Positions 25,973 through 34,587 of a stretch of 64,000 nucleotides of DNA are shown here, in pieces. How positions within the stretch are numbered: position 1 is the first letter of the stretch; the number at the start of each line of letters is the position of its first letter. The position numbers and the translations under genes were made by a program. Under the pieces are notes generated by a model. It made no database searches. It worked only from the letters and a program-made list of their open reading frames with translations, and was not told where the DNA came from. The stretch comes from Bradyrhizobium nivariense (lineage in GTDB: Bacteria > Pseudomonadota > Alphaproteobacteria > Rhizobiales > Xanthobacteraceae). The DNA lies in the NCBI RefSeq assembly GCF_029846715.1, contig NZ_JARVWW010000024.1, positions 49,513 to 113,512 on the forward strand, read 5' to 3'.

Positions 25973-26968
25973 CTAGCCAAACCGCCTTCTACGCCATTCG
26001 ATCAGCTTGGCGCTGACCTCCTCCGGCTTCTCCTGCTGCGTCCAATGGCCGCTGTCGCGGACCAGGTACTTTTCCAGATCGGGAATGAATTTCTCCATGC
26101 CATCGGCGGACGACGGCGGCAGCACCGCATCATTCTCGGCCATGATCATCAACGACGGCACACGCACCGTATGATCGAGCCCCTCGGAGCGCACCCAATT
26201 GCGCGACATGTTGCGGTACCAGTTGATGCCGCCGGTAAATCCGGTCCTGGTAAAGGCATCGACGAACACCTTCTTCTCCTCCGCCGACAGGATCGGTATC
26301 CGGGGATCGTGCTTCGCATCGTAGCCCGCGATCATCTGCGGGAACGCCAGATTCAGTCGCGGCGAGGCACCGACACCCGCGACGACTTCCTCCGCCGGAG
26401 CATCTGCCGGGCGCGGCGCAGGCTTGCGCATGAAGGCGTCAAAGGTCTGCTCGACGCGGCTGCCAAAGATCCTGTCAGGCTCACGCGCCGGGTCCTGGAA
26501 CTGCACGATATACATCTTTTCGCCGAAGCGCGCGCGCAGGAGCTCGATCGGATCGGCCCAGGCGCGGTTGGTATGAGGCGTATTGATGCCGACCACGCCG
26601 GCGACCCGGTCGATGTGCCGGAGCGGCATCTGCCAGACGACGAAGCCGCCCCAGTCGTGGCCGACGAAGATCGCCTTGTCGATCCCGAGATGATCGAGCA
26701 GTCCGACCAGATCGCCGGTCAGATGCTCGATGTCGTAGTCCTCGACCGGCTCGGGCCGGTCGGTCGCGCCGTAGCCGCGCTGGTCCGGCGCGATCACCCG
26801 GATGCCGGCCTCGCTCAGCGACTTGATCTGGTGGCGCCAGGAGAAGGCGAGCTCGGGCCAGCCATGACACAGCACGATCGGCGGCTTGTCATCGGCCGGG
26901 CCCGCCTCGTAGTAGCCCATGCGGATTCCGTTCGTCTGCACGAACTTGAGCGGTGGCATTTCAATCAT
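25973..26968 (-). CDS. Epoxide hydrolase (alpha/beta fold)
   Basis: A roughly 331-residue epoxide hydrolase that opens epoxides to diols. The oxyanion motif HGWPE is followed by the nucleophile motif GHDWGG (Asp in place of Ser), a late acidic residue in AENDAVLP and the His in DSGHWTQ; the RGYGATDRP segment is family-typical. Two starts compete: ATG 26974 (AGGA only 2 bases away) and ATG 26968 (same AGGA 8 bases away); the latter is used. It lies 32 bases upstream of the CYP102-type gene and 10 bases after the WS/DGAT stop, so all three are probably co-transcribed. Oxidation by the P450 then hydration is an attractive but unproven link. Confidence 0.92.
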   Translation of the reverse strand: MIEMPPLKFVQTNGIRMGYYEAGPADDKPPIVLCHGWPELAFSWRHQIKSLSEAGIRVIAPDQRGYGATDRPEPVEDYDIEHLTGDLVGLLDHLGIDKAIFVGHDWGGFVVWQMPLRHIDRVAGVVGINTPHTNRAWADPIELLRARFGEKMYIVQFQDPAREPDRIFGSRVEQTFDAFMRKPAPRPADAPAEEVVAGVGASPRLNLAFPQMIAGYDAKHDPRIPILSAEEKKVFVDAFTRTGFTGGINWYRNMSRNWVRSEGLDHTVRVPSLMIMAENDAVLPPSSADGMEKFIPDLEKYLVRDSGHWTQQEKPEEVSAKLIEWRRRRFG

Positions 26969-26978
26969 CGACATATTC

Positions 26979-28529
26979 CTACTCCGCGGCGCCCCTGATG
27001 TTGGCCGCCGGCGGCGCGTAGGCCGCCTCCAGCGCAGCGAACTCTTCCGGCAGCATGTCGCACATCACCTGCACGTGCGGAATGATGTTGGCGCCGACGA
27101 TGAAGCCGAAATCGAGTTGGTCGCGATAGCTCTGCACGGTGATGTTGAGCGCCTGTCCATGCGTCGAGATCGACACCGGGAAGATGTGCAACAACTCGGC
27201 GCCGGCGGCGTAGAGCGTCTGCCGCGGCCCCGGCACGTTGGACACCGTGATGTTGGCGGCCGGCGGCAGCACGTCCGAGAGGTTCGAGCGGCTGTAGACC
27301 AGCGCCAGAACCTGCATCATCATCGGCGCGCCCAGCATCGAGATATTGGATATCTGCGGCATCAGCGCCCGCAGCGGATGCGACATCTCCTTGGACTTGG
27401 TCGATTGCGCGATAATGGCTTCCAGCCGTGCCTTGGGATCCTCGATGTTGGTCGCGATCGAACAGATCATGCCGAACACCTGGTTGTTGGCCTCGGTGTT
27501 GCCCTCTTCGCGCAGCGAGATCGGCACGGCCGCGGTCAGCGATTTCGCGGGAAGCGTGCTGTACTCCTTGAGGTAGCGCCGGACCACGCCGGAGGCGAGC
27601 GCCAGCACGACGTCGTTGAGCTTGCCGCCGGCCTGTTTTGCCAGCGCCTTGGCGCGCGACAGCGAAATCGAGACGCCGGCGAAGCTGCGCTCGGACGAGA
27701 TCGATTTGTTGAGCATGGTCGGCGGCGACACCATGCTGGCGAGGCTCTCGCGCGACTTGGGATCGGCGACCTTGCCGAGCACCTCGGAGACGCTCTTGAC
27801 CATGGTCGGGATGTTGCCGGCAAAGCGCACCGCGCTCTCGATCTGGTACATCGCATTGTCGAACAGGATCGAACCGATGTCGCTCTTGCCGGTGCGCGGC
27901 AGTTGCAGGTTCTTCGCGGCCGCCGATGCATCGAGCGGCTGGGTGAAGAGCTGCTGATAGGAATCGAGCAGGGTCGCGGCGATGTCGCGCGGCTCCTGTC
28001 CGGGCTTCGCTCCCGCGGTCGGCGGATCGACCTTCCGCGGGATCGGCGAGATATCGTAGATCATGTTGGTCAGCGCCGCACCCGCGCCACCATCGATGGC
28101 GGCATGATGCATCTTGGAATAGAGCCCGACCTCGTTGTCCTTCATGCCCTCGAACACGTAGAATTCCCAGAGCGGGCGGGCGCGGTTCAAGAGCTTGGCG
28201 TGCATCCAGCCGACGATGCGTTCGAGCGTGGCGCGGTCGCGCGGCTGCGGCAGACTGGCGCGGAAGATGTGACGGTCGATGTCGAACTGATCGTCCTCGA
28301 CCCAGGAGGGATGATCGATGTCGAGCGGCGCCTTCTCCAGCCGCGCTTTGAGGATCGGCGCGATGTGCAGGCGCGAGACGATCATCGCCTTGAAGTCTTC
28401 GAAGAAGTCGCCCTTGTAGTCGTCCGGCAGGCGAAAGATCGCCATGCTCCCGACATGCATCGGCATTTCCGGCGTTTCCAGATAGAGAAACGACGCGTCG
28501 AGCGACGACAGCTTCTTCCCGTCAGCCAT
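26979..28529 (-). CDS. Wax ester synthase/diacylglycerol acyltransferase (WS/DGAT)
   Basis: A 516-residue acyltransferase of the bifunctional WS/DGAT family, which transfers acyl-CoA to fatty alcohols or diacylglycerol to make storage neutral lipid. The catalytic HHxxxDG motif is MHHAAIDGG (about residue 140). The N-terminal LSSLDASFLYLETPEMPMHVG and the C-terminal NVPGP turn (TVSNVPGPRQTLY) are further family marks. ATG 28529 has GGGAGGGA 4-5 bases upstream. The upstream hydrolase is 46 bases away on the same strand. Confidence 0.94.
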   Translation of the reverse strand: MADGKKLSSLDASFLYLETPEMPMHVGSMAIFRLPDDYKGDFFEDFKAMIVSRLHIAPILKARLEKAPLDIDHPSWVEDDQFDIDRHIFRASLPQPRDRATLERIVGWMHAKLLNRARPLWEFYVFEGMKDNEVGLYSKMHHAAIDGGAGAALTNMIYDISPIPRKVDPPTAGAKPGQEPRDIAATLLDSYQQLFTQPLDASAAAKNLQLPRTGKSDIGSILFDNAMYQIESAVRFAGNIPTMVKSVSEVLGKVADPKSRESLASMVSPPTMLNKSISSERSFAGVSISLSRAKALAKQAGGKLNDVVLALASGVVRRYLKEYSTLPAKSLTAAVPISLREEGNTEANNQVFGMICSIATNIEDPKARLEAIIAQSTKSKEMSHPLRALMPQISNISMLGAPMMMQVLALVYSRSNLSDVLPPAANITVSNVPGPRQTLYAAGAELLHIFPVSISTHGQALNITVQSYRDQLDFGFIVGANIIPHVQVMCDMLPEEFAALEAAYAPPAANIRGAAE

Positions 28530-28575
28530 AGTTCCCTCCCGAGTATTTGACGGGCGCCTTAGGCGGCGCTTCTCG

Positions 28576-29376
28576 TCAGGCCGATACTGCCTGTTCCGGC
28601 GGGGCATATGCAATGGCAAACGGCCCTGCCCGGTCAAATGGCCAGAACTCTCCCTCCGGTTGCGCAAGGCGGTCCGCCACGGCCCACAGCGCTGCGGGAT
28701 TCACCCCAAGCCCGATATGGCTCGCCAGGTGCACCTCGATGTTCTCGGCACGGTCGGAGGGACGTAGCAGGCAGGTCCGCCAGTTCACGATGCCGTCGGC
28801 GCGGGAATAGATCGACGTCGCCGGCACCGGAAGATCGCCGGCGATCGCCTCGCGCAGTTCGGCAAAATCCTCCACCCGCTCGCCGGACAGCGCCTCGTAG
28901 AGCCGCGTGGCATTGGTCGCCCGCACGTCGTTGGCAAAAGGACTGCCGAGCGTGATGACATTGCGGACCATGTCGGGCGCCTGGAGCGCGAGATCGCGCG
29001 CGTAGACGCCGCCGAGGCTCCAGCCGACCAGGCTGACCTTGCGTCCGCTTGCAGCATGGATCTCGGCGAGACGGGCCCGCAGCGAATCCCGCATCCGTCC
29101 CAGCCCGCCGAAATTGCGGCCCATCCGCAAGGCATGTGCCTCATAGCCGAGCTCGCTGAGATAGCGCCGCATCGGCGCCATCGAGAGGTCGCTGGCGAGA
29201 AAGCCCGGCAGCGCCAGCACCGGATGGCCATCGCCTCTGGGCGCGCGCATCAGGACCGGCGACAACAGCAGGCTGGCGTTGAGTTCGAACAGCCCACGGG
29301 CTTCGGCGAGCAGCCAACCGAGGCCCGGCGGACGAAGCCGGCTTGGGGTCTGCGGCCCGTCCGGACCGGGCGGCAC
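28576..29376 (-). CDS. Alpha/beta hydrolase (paralogue of the gene at 15301-16071)
   Basis: A 266-residue serine hydrolase with elbow GWSLGG, TLGSPF strand, late Asp in SRADGI and His in ASHIGLG. Blocks APRGDGHPVLALPG and AVADRLAQPEGEFWPFDR are nearly shared with the hydrolase at 15301-16071. The GTG at 29376 overlaps the TAG of the DUF6489 gene by one base; a later ATG (about residue 43) would lose the N-terminal lead-in and is less likely. Position before WS/DGAT suggests lipid ester turnover; not proven. Confidence 0.86.
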   Translation of the reverse strand: MPPGPDGPQTPSRLRPPGLGWLLAEARGLFELNASLLLSPVLMRAPRGDGHPVLALPGFLASDLSMAPMRRYLSELGYEAHALRMGRNFGGLGRMRDSLRARLAEIHAASGRKVSLVGWSLGGVYARDLALQAPDMVRNVITLGSPFANDVRATNATRLYEALSGERVEDFAELREAIAGDLPVPATSIYSRADGIVNWRTCLLRPSDRAENIEVHLASHIGLGVNPAALWAVADRLAQPEGEFWPFDRAGPFAIAYAPPEQAVSA

Positions 29377-29633
29377 TATTTCTTCTTGTCGCCGCTGCGC
29401 GGGCTGCCGAGACCGGCCATGGTGACGAACATGTCCTGAAACCGCTCGGCGATCTTCGGATCGAAGGTGAACCAGCTCTGGATCAGCGATTCCGGCGAGA
29501 CTTTGTCGATGTTGCTCAGCACCTGCTGCTGCAGCTTGTCCATCACAGCCGTCTGCATCGGAGCCAGGTCGGGCAATCCGATGAACTGACGGGCTTCGAG
29601 GGGGGTGCAGTCGATTTCGATATTAACTTTCAT
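29376..29633 (-). CDS. DUF6489 family small protein
   Basis: An 85-residue cytosolic protein beginning with VNIEIDCTPLEARQFIGLPD, then a helical stretch MQTAVMDKLQQQVLSNIDKV and a Lys-rich tail. I recognise it as the small protein family DUF6489, common in alphaproteobacteria, function unknown; the tail resembles phasin/granule-associated helices and its place next to hydrolase and WS/DGAT genes is suggestive. ATG 29633 has GGAGGGG upstream. The stop overlaps the next start by one base. Confidence 0.8.
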   Translation of the reverse strand: MKVNIEIDCTPLEARQFIGLPDLAPMQTAVMDKLQQQVLSNIDKVSPESLIQSWFTFDPKIAERFQDMFVTMAGLGSPRSGDKKK

Positions 29634-29939
29634 GTCCCCTCCAGATGAGATTCGAGCGGCCTGCCGCAGTATCGCCGCGACATGGTGCGCAACGCAAGCG
29701 ACCTGAGGCAGGCGACCGGGCGCAGGCTTCCGCGATCGGCGGGTATGGTCAATCAAAATCGCTGGCGCCCGCGCCCATCCACCCGTCAAGGCCGGTCAGC
29801 ATTGCTGCACAGCGGTGCAACTTGGCGCGTTCCTTGCTGGAATGGCGCTTGCACGGGTCGAGAACTCTGGGCAACATGGATCGATCAGCCCCGCCGAACA
29901 ATCAAAAATGACGGTGCGGGCGAGTGGAGAGGGTCAAGA
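29634..29939. other. 306-base divergent intergenic region
   Basis: No credible gene lies here: open frames on both strands lack ribosome sites and family features. It must hold the promoters of the DUF6489-WS/DGAT-P450 operon (minus) and the twin-ABC operon (plus). A sigma-54-like element at 29822-29838 is listed separately. A GCAC-N4-GTGC half-palindrome lies just before it, near 29803-29820. Confidence 0.6.
29822..29838 (+). promoter_or_regulatory. Candidate sigma-54 (-24/-12) promoter
   Basis: The sequence TTGGCGCG-TTCC-TTGCT has the invariant GG and GC pairs exactly ten bases apart and matches the TGGCACG-N4-TTGCW consensus at all but one position. The predicted transcription start near 29850 leaves about 90 bases of leader before the ATG of the first ABC gene at 29940. 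Confidence 0.6.
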
Positions 29940-31538
29940 ATGTCAGTTGGACGAAGTCTGTTTGCGGCGACGCTCGCCGGTATGCTTGCGTTGGCGGTCT
30001 CGCCGGCGTCGAGCCAGACGCTGCGCTACGCCAACCAGGGTGAGCTCAAGTCGCTCGACCCGTACACGCTGAACGAGTCGACCACCAGCGCGCATCTCGG
30101 TCATGTCTATGAGGGCTTGGTTGCCCGCGGCAAGGACCTGAAGATCGTCCCGGCACTTGCCGAAAGCTGGGAGACGCCGGAGCCGACCCGCTGGCGCTTT
30201 CACCTGCGCAAGGACGTCAAATTCCACAACGGTGACCCGTTCACCGCTGACGACGTGGTGTTCTCGGCCGACCGCGTGCGGGCGAAAGGCTCGAATTTCC
30301 AGAGCCGCGTTCCCGCCGATGCCAAGGCGGTCAAGATCGACGATTACACCGTCGATTTCATCCTGACCTCGCCCAATCCCATTCTGACGGCGCTGTGGGC
30401 GACCTGGTACATCATGGACAAGAAATGGGCAGAGGCGAACGATGCGGTGGCACCGACGCCGGCCGCCGCCACGACCCCGAGCTACGCCTCGCTCCATGAG
30501 AACGGCACCGGCGCCTTCACGATCGAGAGCCATCAACCTGGCGTGAAGACCGTCTTCAAGGCCAATCCGAACTGGTGGCGCAAGCCGGAACATAATCTGA
30601 AGGAGATCATCTTCACGCCGATCGCAAACCCGGCCACGCGTGTCGCGGCGCTGTTGTCGGGCGAAGTCGACGTGATCGAGCCAGTTCCGGTCCAGGACAT
30701 CGACCGCGTCAAAGCAAGCCCCAACGCCACGGTACTGACGGGGCCCGAGCTCCGCACCATCTTCGTTGGCATGGATCAGGCGCGCGACGAGCTCCTGTAT
30801 TCCAACATCAAGGGCAAGAATCCGTTCAAGGACGTTCGCGTCCGCGAAGCCGTCTACCGGACGATCGACGTCGACCTGATCAAGAATCGCGTCATGCGCG
30901 GACTGTCCACGCCGTCCGCATTGATGGTCGCACCAGAGATCTTTGCCTCGAAGGATTTCACCCGGCCGAAGCTCGATCCCGACGCCGCCAAGAAGCTCCT
31001 GGCTGACGCCGGCTATCCCGAGGGTTTCGAAGTCACGATGGACTGCCCCAACGATCGCTACGTCAATGACGCCGCGATATGTCAGGCCGTCGTCGGCATG
31101 CTCGCCCGCATCGGCCTCAAAGTGGAGCTGCTGGCGCAACCCAAGGCCCAGTATTTCGCCAAGGTGCTGAAGCCCGGCGGCTACAAGACTTCGCTGTTCA
31201 TGCTGGGCTGGACCCCGGATACGCTCGACTCCCATAACGTGCTGCACGACATCATGGGCTGTCGGGACGATCCCAAGGATCCGAACCGCGGCGAAGCCAA
31301 TCTCGCCGGCTACTGCAACAAGCAGTTCGATGAGCTCGCCGACAAGATCCTCGTGGAACCCGATACGGGCAAGCGCGATCTCCTGATCAAGCAGGCCTTC
31401 GAGATCTCGATGAAGGACTGGGCCTACGTCCCGCTGCACCAGCAGGCGCTCGCCTGGGGCGTCTCGAAGAAGGTGAAGTTGATCCAGCGTGCGGACAACA
31501 TGGTCATGCTCTACTGGGCCACCAAGCAGGACGAGTAG
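29940..31538 (+). CDS. Peptide-type ABC transporter substrate-binding protein (system 1)
   Basis: A 532-residue periplasmic binding protein of the SBP_bac_5 family (DppA, OppA, GsiB relatives). A signal peptide of about 26 residues ends SPASSQ before TLRYANQGELKSLDPYTLNE, and the family block WRFHLRKDVKFHNGDPFTADD follows at about residue 85. ATG 29940 has GGAGAGGG upstream. It heads a 12-gene co-directional run. A strong hairpin separates it from the permease gene, as is usual when the binding protein is made in excess. Ligand not predictable beyond peptides or glutathione-like compounds. Confidence 0.93.
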   Translation: MSVGRSLFAATLAGMLALAVSPASSQTLRYANQGELKSLDPYTLNESTTSAHLGHVYEGLVARGKDLKIVPALAESWETPEPTRWRFHLRKDVKFHNGDPFTADDVVFSADRVRAKGSNFQSRVPADAKAVKIDDYTVDFILTSPNPILTALWATWYIMDKKWAEANDAVAPTPAAATTPSYASLHENGTGAFTIESHQPGVKTVFKANPNWWRKPEHNLKEIIFTPIANPATRVAALLSGEVDVIEPVPVQDIDRVKASPNATVLTGPELRTIFVGMDQARDELLYSNIKGKNPFKDVRVREAVYRTIDVDLIKNRVMRGLSTPSALMVAPEIFASKDFTRPKLDPDAAKKLLADAGYPEGFEVTMDCPNDRYVNDAAICQAVVGMLARIGLKVELLAQPKAQYFAKVLKPGGYKTSLFMLGWTPDTLDSHNVLHDIMGCRDDPKDPNRGEANLAGYCNKQFDELADKILVEPDTGKRDLLIKQAFEISMKDWAYVPLHQQALAWGVSKKVKLIQRADNMVMLYWATKQDE

Positions 31539-31554
31539 GTGTCGACAAGTTGTG

Positions 31555-31584
31555 AAGTCCCGGAAGCCCTGGCTTCCGGGACTT
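31555..31584 (+). other. Strong intercistronic hairpin after the binding-protein gene
   Basis: A perfect 14-base stem (31555-31568 with 31571-31584) with a minimal CT loop. There is no T-run, so it is more likely an mRNA-stabilising or partially terminating element that sets the ratio of binding protein to permease. Confidence 0.7.
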
Positions 31585-31639
31585 GATATTTCGGGCTAAC
31601 GCAATGATGCGTGCTGCTGAAGAGATGTGAAAGGAACAA

Positions 31640-32620
31640 ATGCTCGCTTTCACACTGCGCCGAGCCATCCAGGCCATCGGTGTCATGATCGCCGTCGGGA
31701 TCATCTCGTTCTCGATGTTCCGCTTTGCCGGCGATCCCGTAAACCAGATGGTCGGGATGGATACGTCGGGCGCCGAACGCGCTGCGATCCGCAAATCGCT
31801 CGGCCTCGACGATCCCGTGATCGTACAGTTCGGCCGGTATGTCGGCAACGCTGCGCAGTTCAAGTTCGGGGTGTCCTACCAGTTCCGTCTGCCGGTCTCC
31901 AACCTGCTGATGGAGCGGATGCCCGCAACGCTCGAGCTCGCGATCTGCGCCACCATCTTCGCGATGATCAGCGGCATCCTGATGGGGGTCTATTCGGCGC
32001 TTCGCCGTGACAGCTGGCTCGCGCATGCATTCCAGGCCGTCTCGCTGATCGGCATTTCGCTGCCGACCTTCCTGATCGGCATTCTCATGATCTACCTGTT
32101 CTCGGTGACCCTCGGCTGGTTGCCCTCGTTCGGGCGGGGCGACGTCGTACATATCGGCTGGTGGACGACGGGACTCCTGACACTGTCCGGCCTGAAGGCG
32201 CTGATTATGCCTTCGATCACGCTTGGCCTATTCCAGATGACGCTGATCATGCGCCTCGTCCGCGCGGAGATGCTGGAAGTGATGCGCACCGACTACATCC
32301 GCTTCGCCCGCGCCCGTGGGCTCACCACGCGGGCGATCCATTTCGGCCATGCGCTGCGCAACACGCTGGTTCCCGTCATCACCGTCGCCGGCCTGCAATT
32401 TGGCTCGGTCATTGCTTTCGCCATCATCACCGAGACCGTGTTCCAGTGGCCGGGCATGGGACTCCTGTTCGTTCAGGCCGTTCAGAACGTCGATATCCCG
32501 ATCATGGCGGCCTATCTGATGATGGTGTCCCTGATCTTCGTCACCATCAACCTCGTGGTTGATATCCTCTACACTATCGTCGATCCGCGGCTGCGCTCGA
32601 CGGTCAGCCGGGCGCACTGA
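31640..32620 (+). CDS. ABC transporter permease, DppB/GsiC type (system 1)
   Basis: A 326-residue inner-membrane permease with about six helices. It starts with a hydrophobic helix and has the N-terminal PALLALVAVLGS-like lead replaced by LRRAIQAIGVMIAVGIISF. The EAA motif that docks the ATPase is DYIRFARARGLTTRAIHFGHALRN near residue 220. ATG 31640 has AAAGGA upstream. The stop is 1 base before the next permease start. Confidence 0.93.
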   Translation: MLAFTLRRAIQAIGVMIAVGIISFSMFRFAGDPVNQMVGMDTSGAERAAIRKSLGLDDPVIVQFGRYVGNAAQFKFGVSYQFRLPVSNLLMERMPATLELAICATIFAMISGILMGVYSALRRDSWLAHAFQAVSLIGISLPTFLIGILMIYLFSVTLGWLPSFGRGDVVHIGWWTTGLLTLSGLKALIMPSITLGLFQMTLIMRLVRAEMLEVMRTDYIRFARARGLTTRAIHFGHALRNTLVPVITVAGLQFGSVIAFAIITETVFQWPGMGLLFVQAVQNVDIPIMAAYLMMVSLIFVTINLVVDILYTIVDPRLRSTVSRAH

Positions 32621-32621
32621 C

Positions 32622-33587
32622 ATGAGCGAGGCCGTCGTCCCGCACAAGATCGAGGAGCGCGGCGCGCGCGCAGCACCGAGCTGGTTCAAACGCGCGCTCG
32701 ACAGCGATCTGTTCTACTCGTTCCGCCGCTCCAAGATCACCATGATCGCAGCCGCGGTGACGCTGCTGTTCTTCCTGATCGCGATCTTCGCCTCGGTGTT
32801 GTCGGTGCAAAATCCGTTCGACCCGGCGCAGCTCCAGCTGATGAATTCGCGGATATCACCGCTCTGGACTGCCGATGGTCAGAGCCCGTTCCTGCTCGGC
32901 ACCGACGAGCAGGGCCGCGACGTGTTGTCCGCGATCCTCTACGGTCTGCGCATCTCGTTGCTCGTCGGCGTCCTCGGCGTCGTCTTGTCTGGCGCGCTCG
33001 GCATCATGCTCGGGCTGACCGCCGGCTATTTCGGCGGCGCCGTCGACGGGCTGATCATGCGCATCGCCGACGTGCAGCTCTCGTTTCCAGCTATCCTGAT
33101 TGCGCTCTTGATCAACGGCATCGCAAAATCGGTCTTTGGCAACAAGCTTGACGAAATGAGCATGCTGGCGGTCCTGGTCTTCGCGATCGGCCTGAGCTTT
33201 TGGGTGCAATACGCGCGCACGGTGCGTGGCTCGGTCCTGGTCGAGAAGAACAAGGACTATGTCGCAGCCGCACAATTGATCGGCCTGCCCGCCCCCGTGA
33301 TCATGCTGCGCCACGTGCTCCCGAACACCACGGGGCCGATCCTCGTGATCGCGACCATCAACCTCGCGCTCGCCATCATCACCGAGGCAACGCTGTCGTT
33401 CCTCGGGTCGGGAATGCCCGAGACCATGCCGTCGCTCGGCACGCTGATCCGCATCGGCAACGGCTATCTGTTCGCAGGCGAATGGTGGATCGTCGCCTTC
33501 CCCGGAATCGCACTCGCGGCGCTGATCCTGTCGATCAACCTGCTCGGCGACTGGCTGCGCGACGCGCTTAACCCGAAACTCCGATGA
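32622..33587 (+). CDS. ABC transporter permease, DppC/GsiD type (system 1)
   Basis: A 321-residue permease with a cytoplasmic N-terminal tail of about 45 residues before the first helix, as in DppC proteins. The DEQGRDVLSAILYGLRISLLVG block and the EAA loop DYVAAAQLIGLPAPVIMLRHVLPN are family marks. ATG 32622 starts one base after the upstream TGA; the longer frame to 32559 lies within the other permease gene. Confidence 0.93.
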   Translation: MSEAVVPHKIEERGARAAPSWFKRALDSDLFYSFRRSKITMIAAAVTLLFFLIAIFASVLSVQNPFDPAQLQLMNSRISPLWTADGQSPFLLGTDEQGRDVLSAILYGLRISLLVGVLGVVLSGALGIMLGLTAGYFGGAVDGLIMRIADVQLSFPAILIALLINGIAKSVFGNKLDEMSMLAVLVFAIGLSFWVQYARTVRGSVLVEKNKDYVAAAQLIGLPAPVIMLRHVLPNTTGPILVIATINLALAIITEATLSFLGSGMPETMPSLGTLIRIGNGYLFAGEWWIVAFPGIALAALILSINLLGDWLRDALNPKLR

Positions 33588-33600
33588 GTATGCAGCGTTC

Positions 33601-34587
33601 ATGACCGAACCCGTTCTCTCTGTCCGCAATCTCAAAGTCGAATTCGCCTCCCGCCGCGGCACCCTGCGCGCCATCGACGGCGTCTCCTTCGACATCGCCA
33701 AGGGCGAGGTGCTGGGTGTGGTCGGCGAATCCGGTGCCGGCAAATCCGTCACCGGGCTCTCGGTGATCGGCCTGATCGATCCGCCGGGCCGCATCGCTGG
33801 CGGTGAGATCCTGCTGTCCGGCCTTCGCATCGACAATCTGCCGTCAGAGGAGTTGCGCCGGATCAGGGGCAAGCGGATCGGGATGATCTTCCAGGATCCC
33901 CTCACCTCACTCAATCCGCTGTACAAGATCGGCGATCAGATCGTGGAAACGATCCGGACCCACCTCAATCTCTCCGAGACGGCCGCTCGCCGCCGCGCCA
34001 TCGACCTGCTCGCCGAGGTCGGCATCCCCGCGCCCGAAAAGCGCATCGACGGCTACCCGCACGAATTCTCCGGCGGTATGCGCCAGCGCGTGGTGATTGC
34101 GCTCGCGATCTGTGCCGAGCCGGAGCTGATCATCGCGGACGAGCCGACCACCGCGCTCGACGTGTCCGTACAGGCGCAGATCATCTCGCTGATCAAGCGC
34201 CTTGGCCGCGACCACGGCACGGCCGTGATGCTGGTGACGCACGACATGGGCGTGATCGCCGAGACCTCGGACCGCGTGGCCGTGATGTATGCCGGCCGCG
34301 TCGCCGAGATCGGCCCGGTGCAGGACGTCGTCAGGAATCCGCTGCATCCTTACGCTAAGGGCTTGATGGGCGCGATCCCGACGCTTGCCGGCGACGACAA
34401 GCGTCTCGTGCAGATTCCTGGCTCGATGCCGCGGCTGTCGGCGATCCCGCGCGGCTGCTCGTTCAATCCGCGCTGCGCCTTCGCCTTCGATCGCTGCCGC
34501 GTCGACCGGCCGGAGCCGCTGCCACGCGGCACGCAATCGGTCGCCTGCCATCTCTATGATAGCATGCCGGCGGAGAGCGCGGCATGA
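33601..34587 (+). CDS. ABC transporter ATP-binding protein, DppD type (system 1)
   Basis: A 328-residue ATPase of the oligopeptide class. Walker A is GESGAGKS (about residues 42-49), signature FSGGMRQR, Walker B LIIADEPTTALD, and the C-terminal oligopeptide/dipeptide ABC domain with the CSFNPRCAFAFDRC cysteine cluster that binds an Fe-S centre or structural metal in this class. Overlaps the next ATPase gene by 4 bases (ATGA). Confidence 0.95.
   Translation: MTEPVLSVRNLKVEFASRRGTLRAIDGVSFDIAKGEVLGVVGESGAGKSVTGLSVIGLIDPPGRIAGGEILLSGLRIDNLPSEELRRIRGKRIGMIFQDPLTSLNPLYKIGDQIVETIRTHLNLSETAARRRAIDLLAEVGIPAPEKRIDGYPHEFSGGMRQRVVIALAICAEPELIIADEPTTALDVSVQAQIISLIKRLGRDHGTAVMLVTHDMGVIAETSDRVAVMYAGRVAEIGPVQDVVRNPLHPYAKGLMGAIPTLAGDDKRLVQIPGSMPRLSAIPRGCSFNPRCAFAFDRCRVDRPEPLPRGTQSVACHLYDSMPAESAA

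Noticed and set aside
29800..29822. A GCAC-N4-GTGC element near the sigma-54 promoter as an NtrC site
   Set aside because: Half-site spacing is shorter than that of NtrC consensus sites and it nearly overlaps the -24 region, where an enhancer site would not work.
31555..31584. Hairpin after the first binding-protein gene as a full terminator
   Set aside because: No T-run follows it and tightly linked permease genes continue; a partial terminator or stabilising hairpin fits better.
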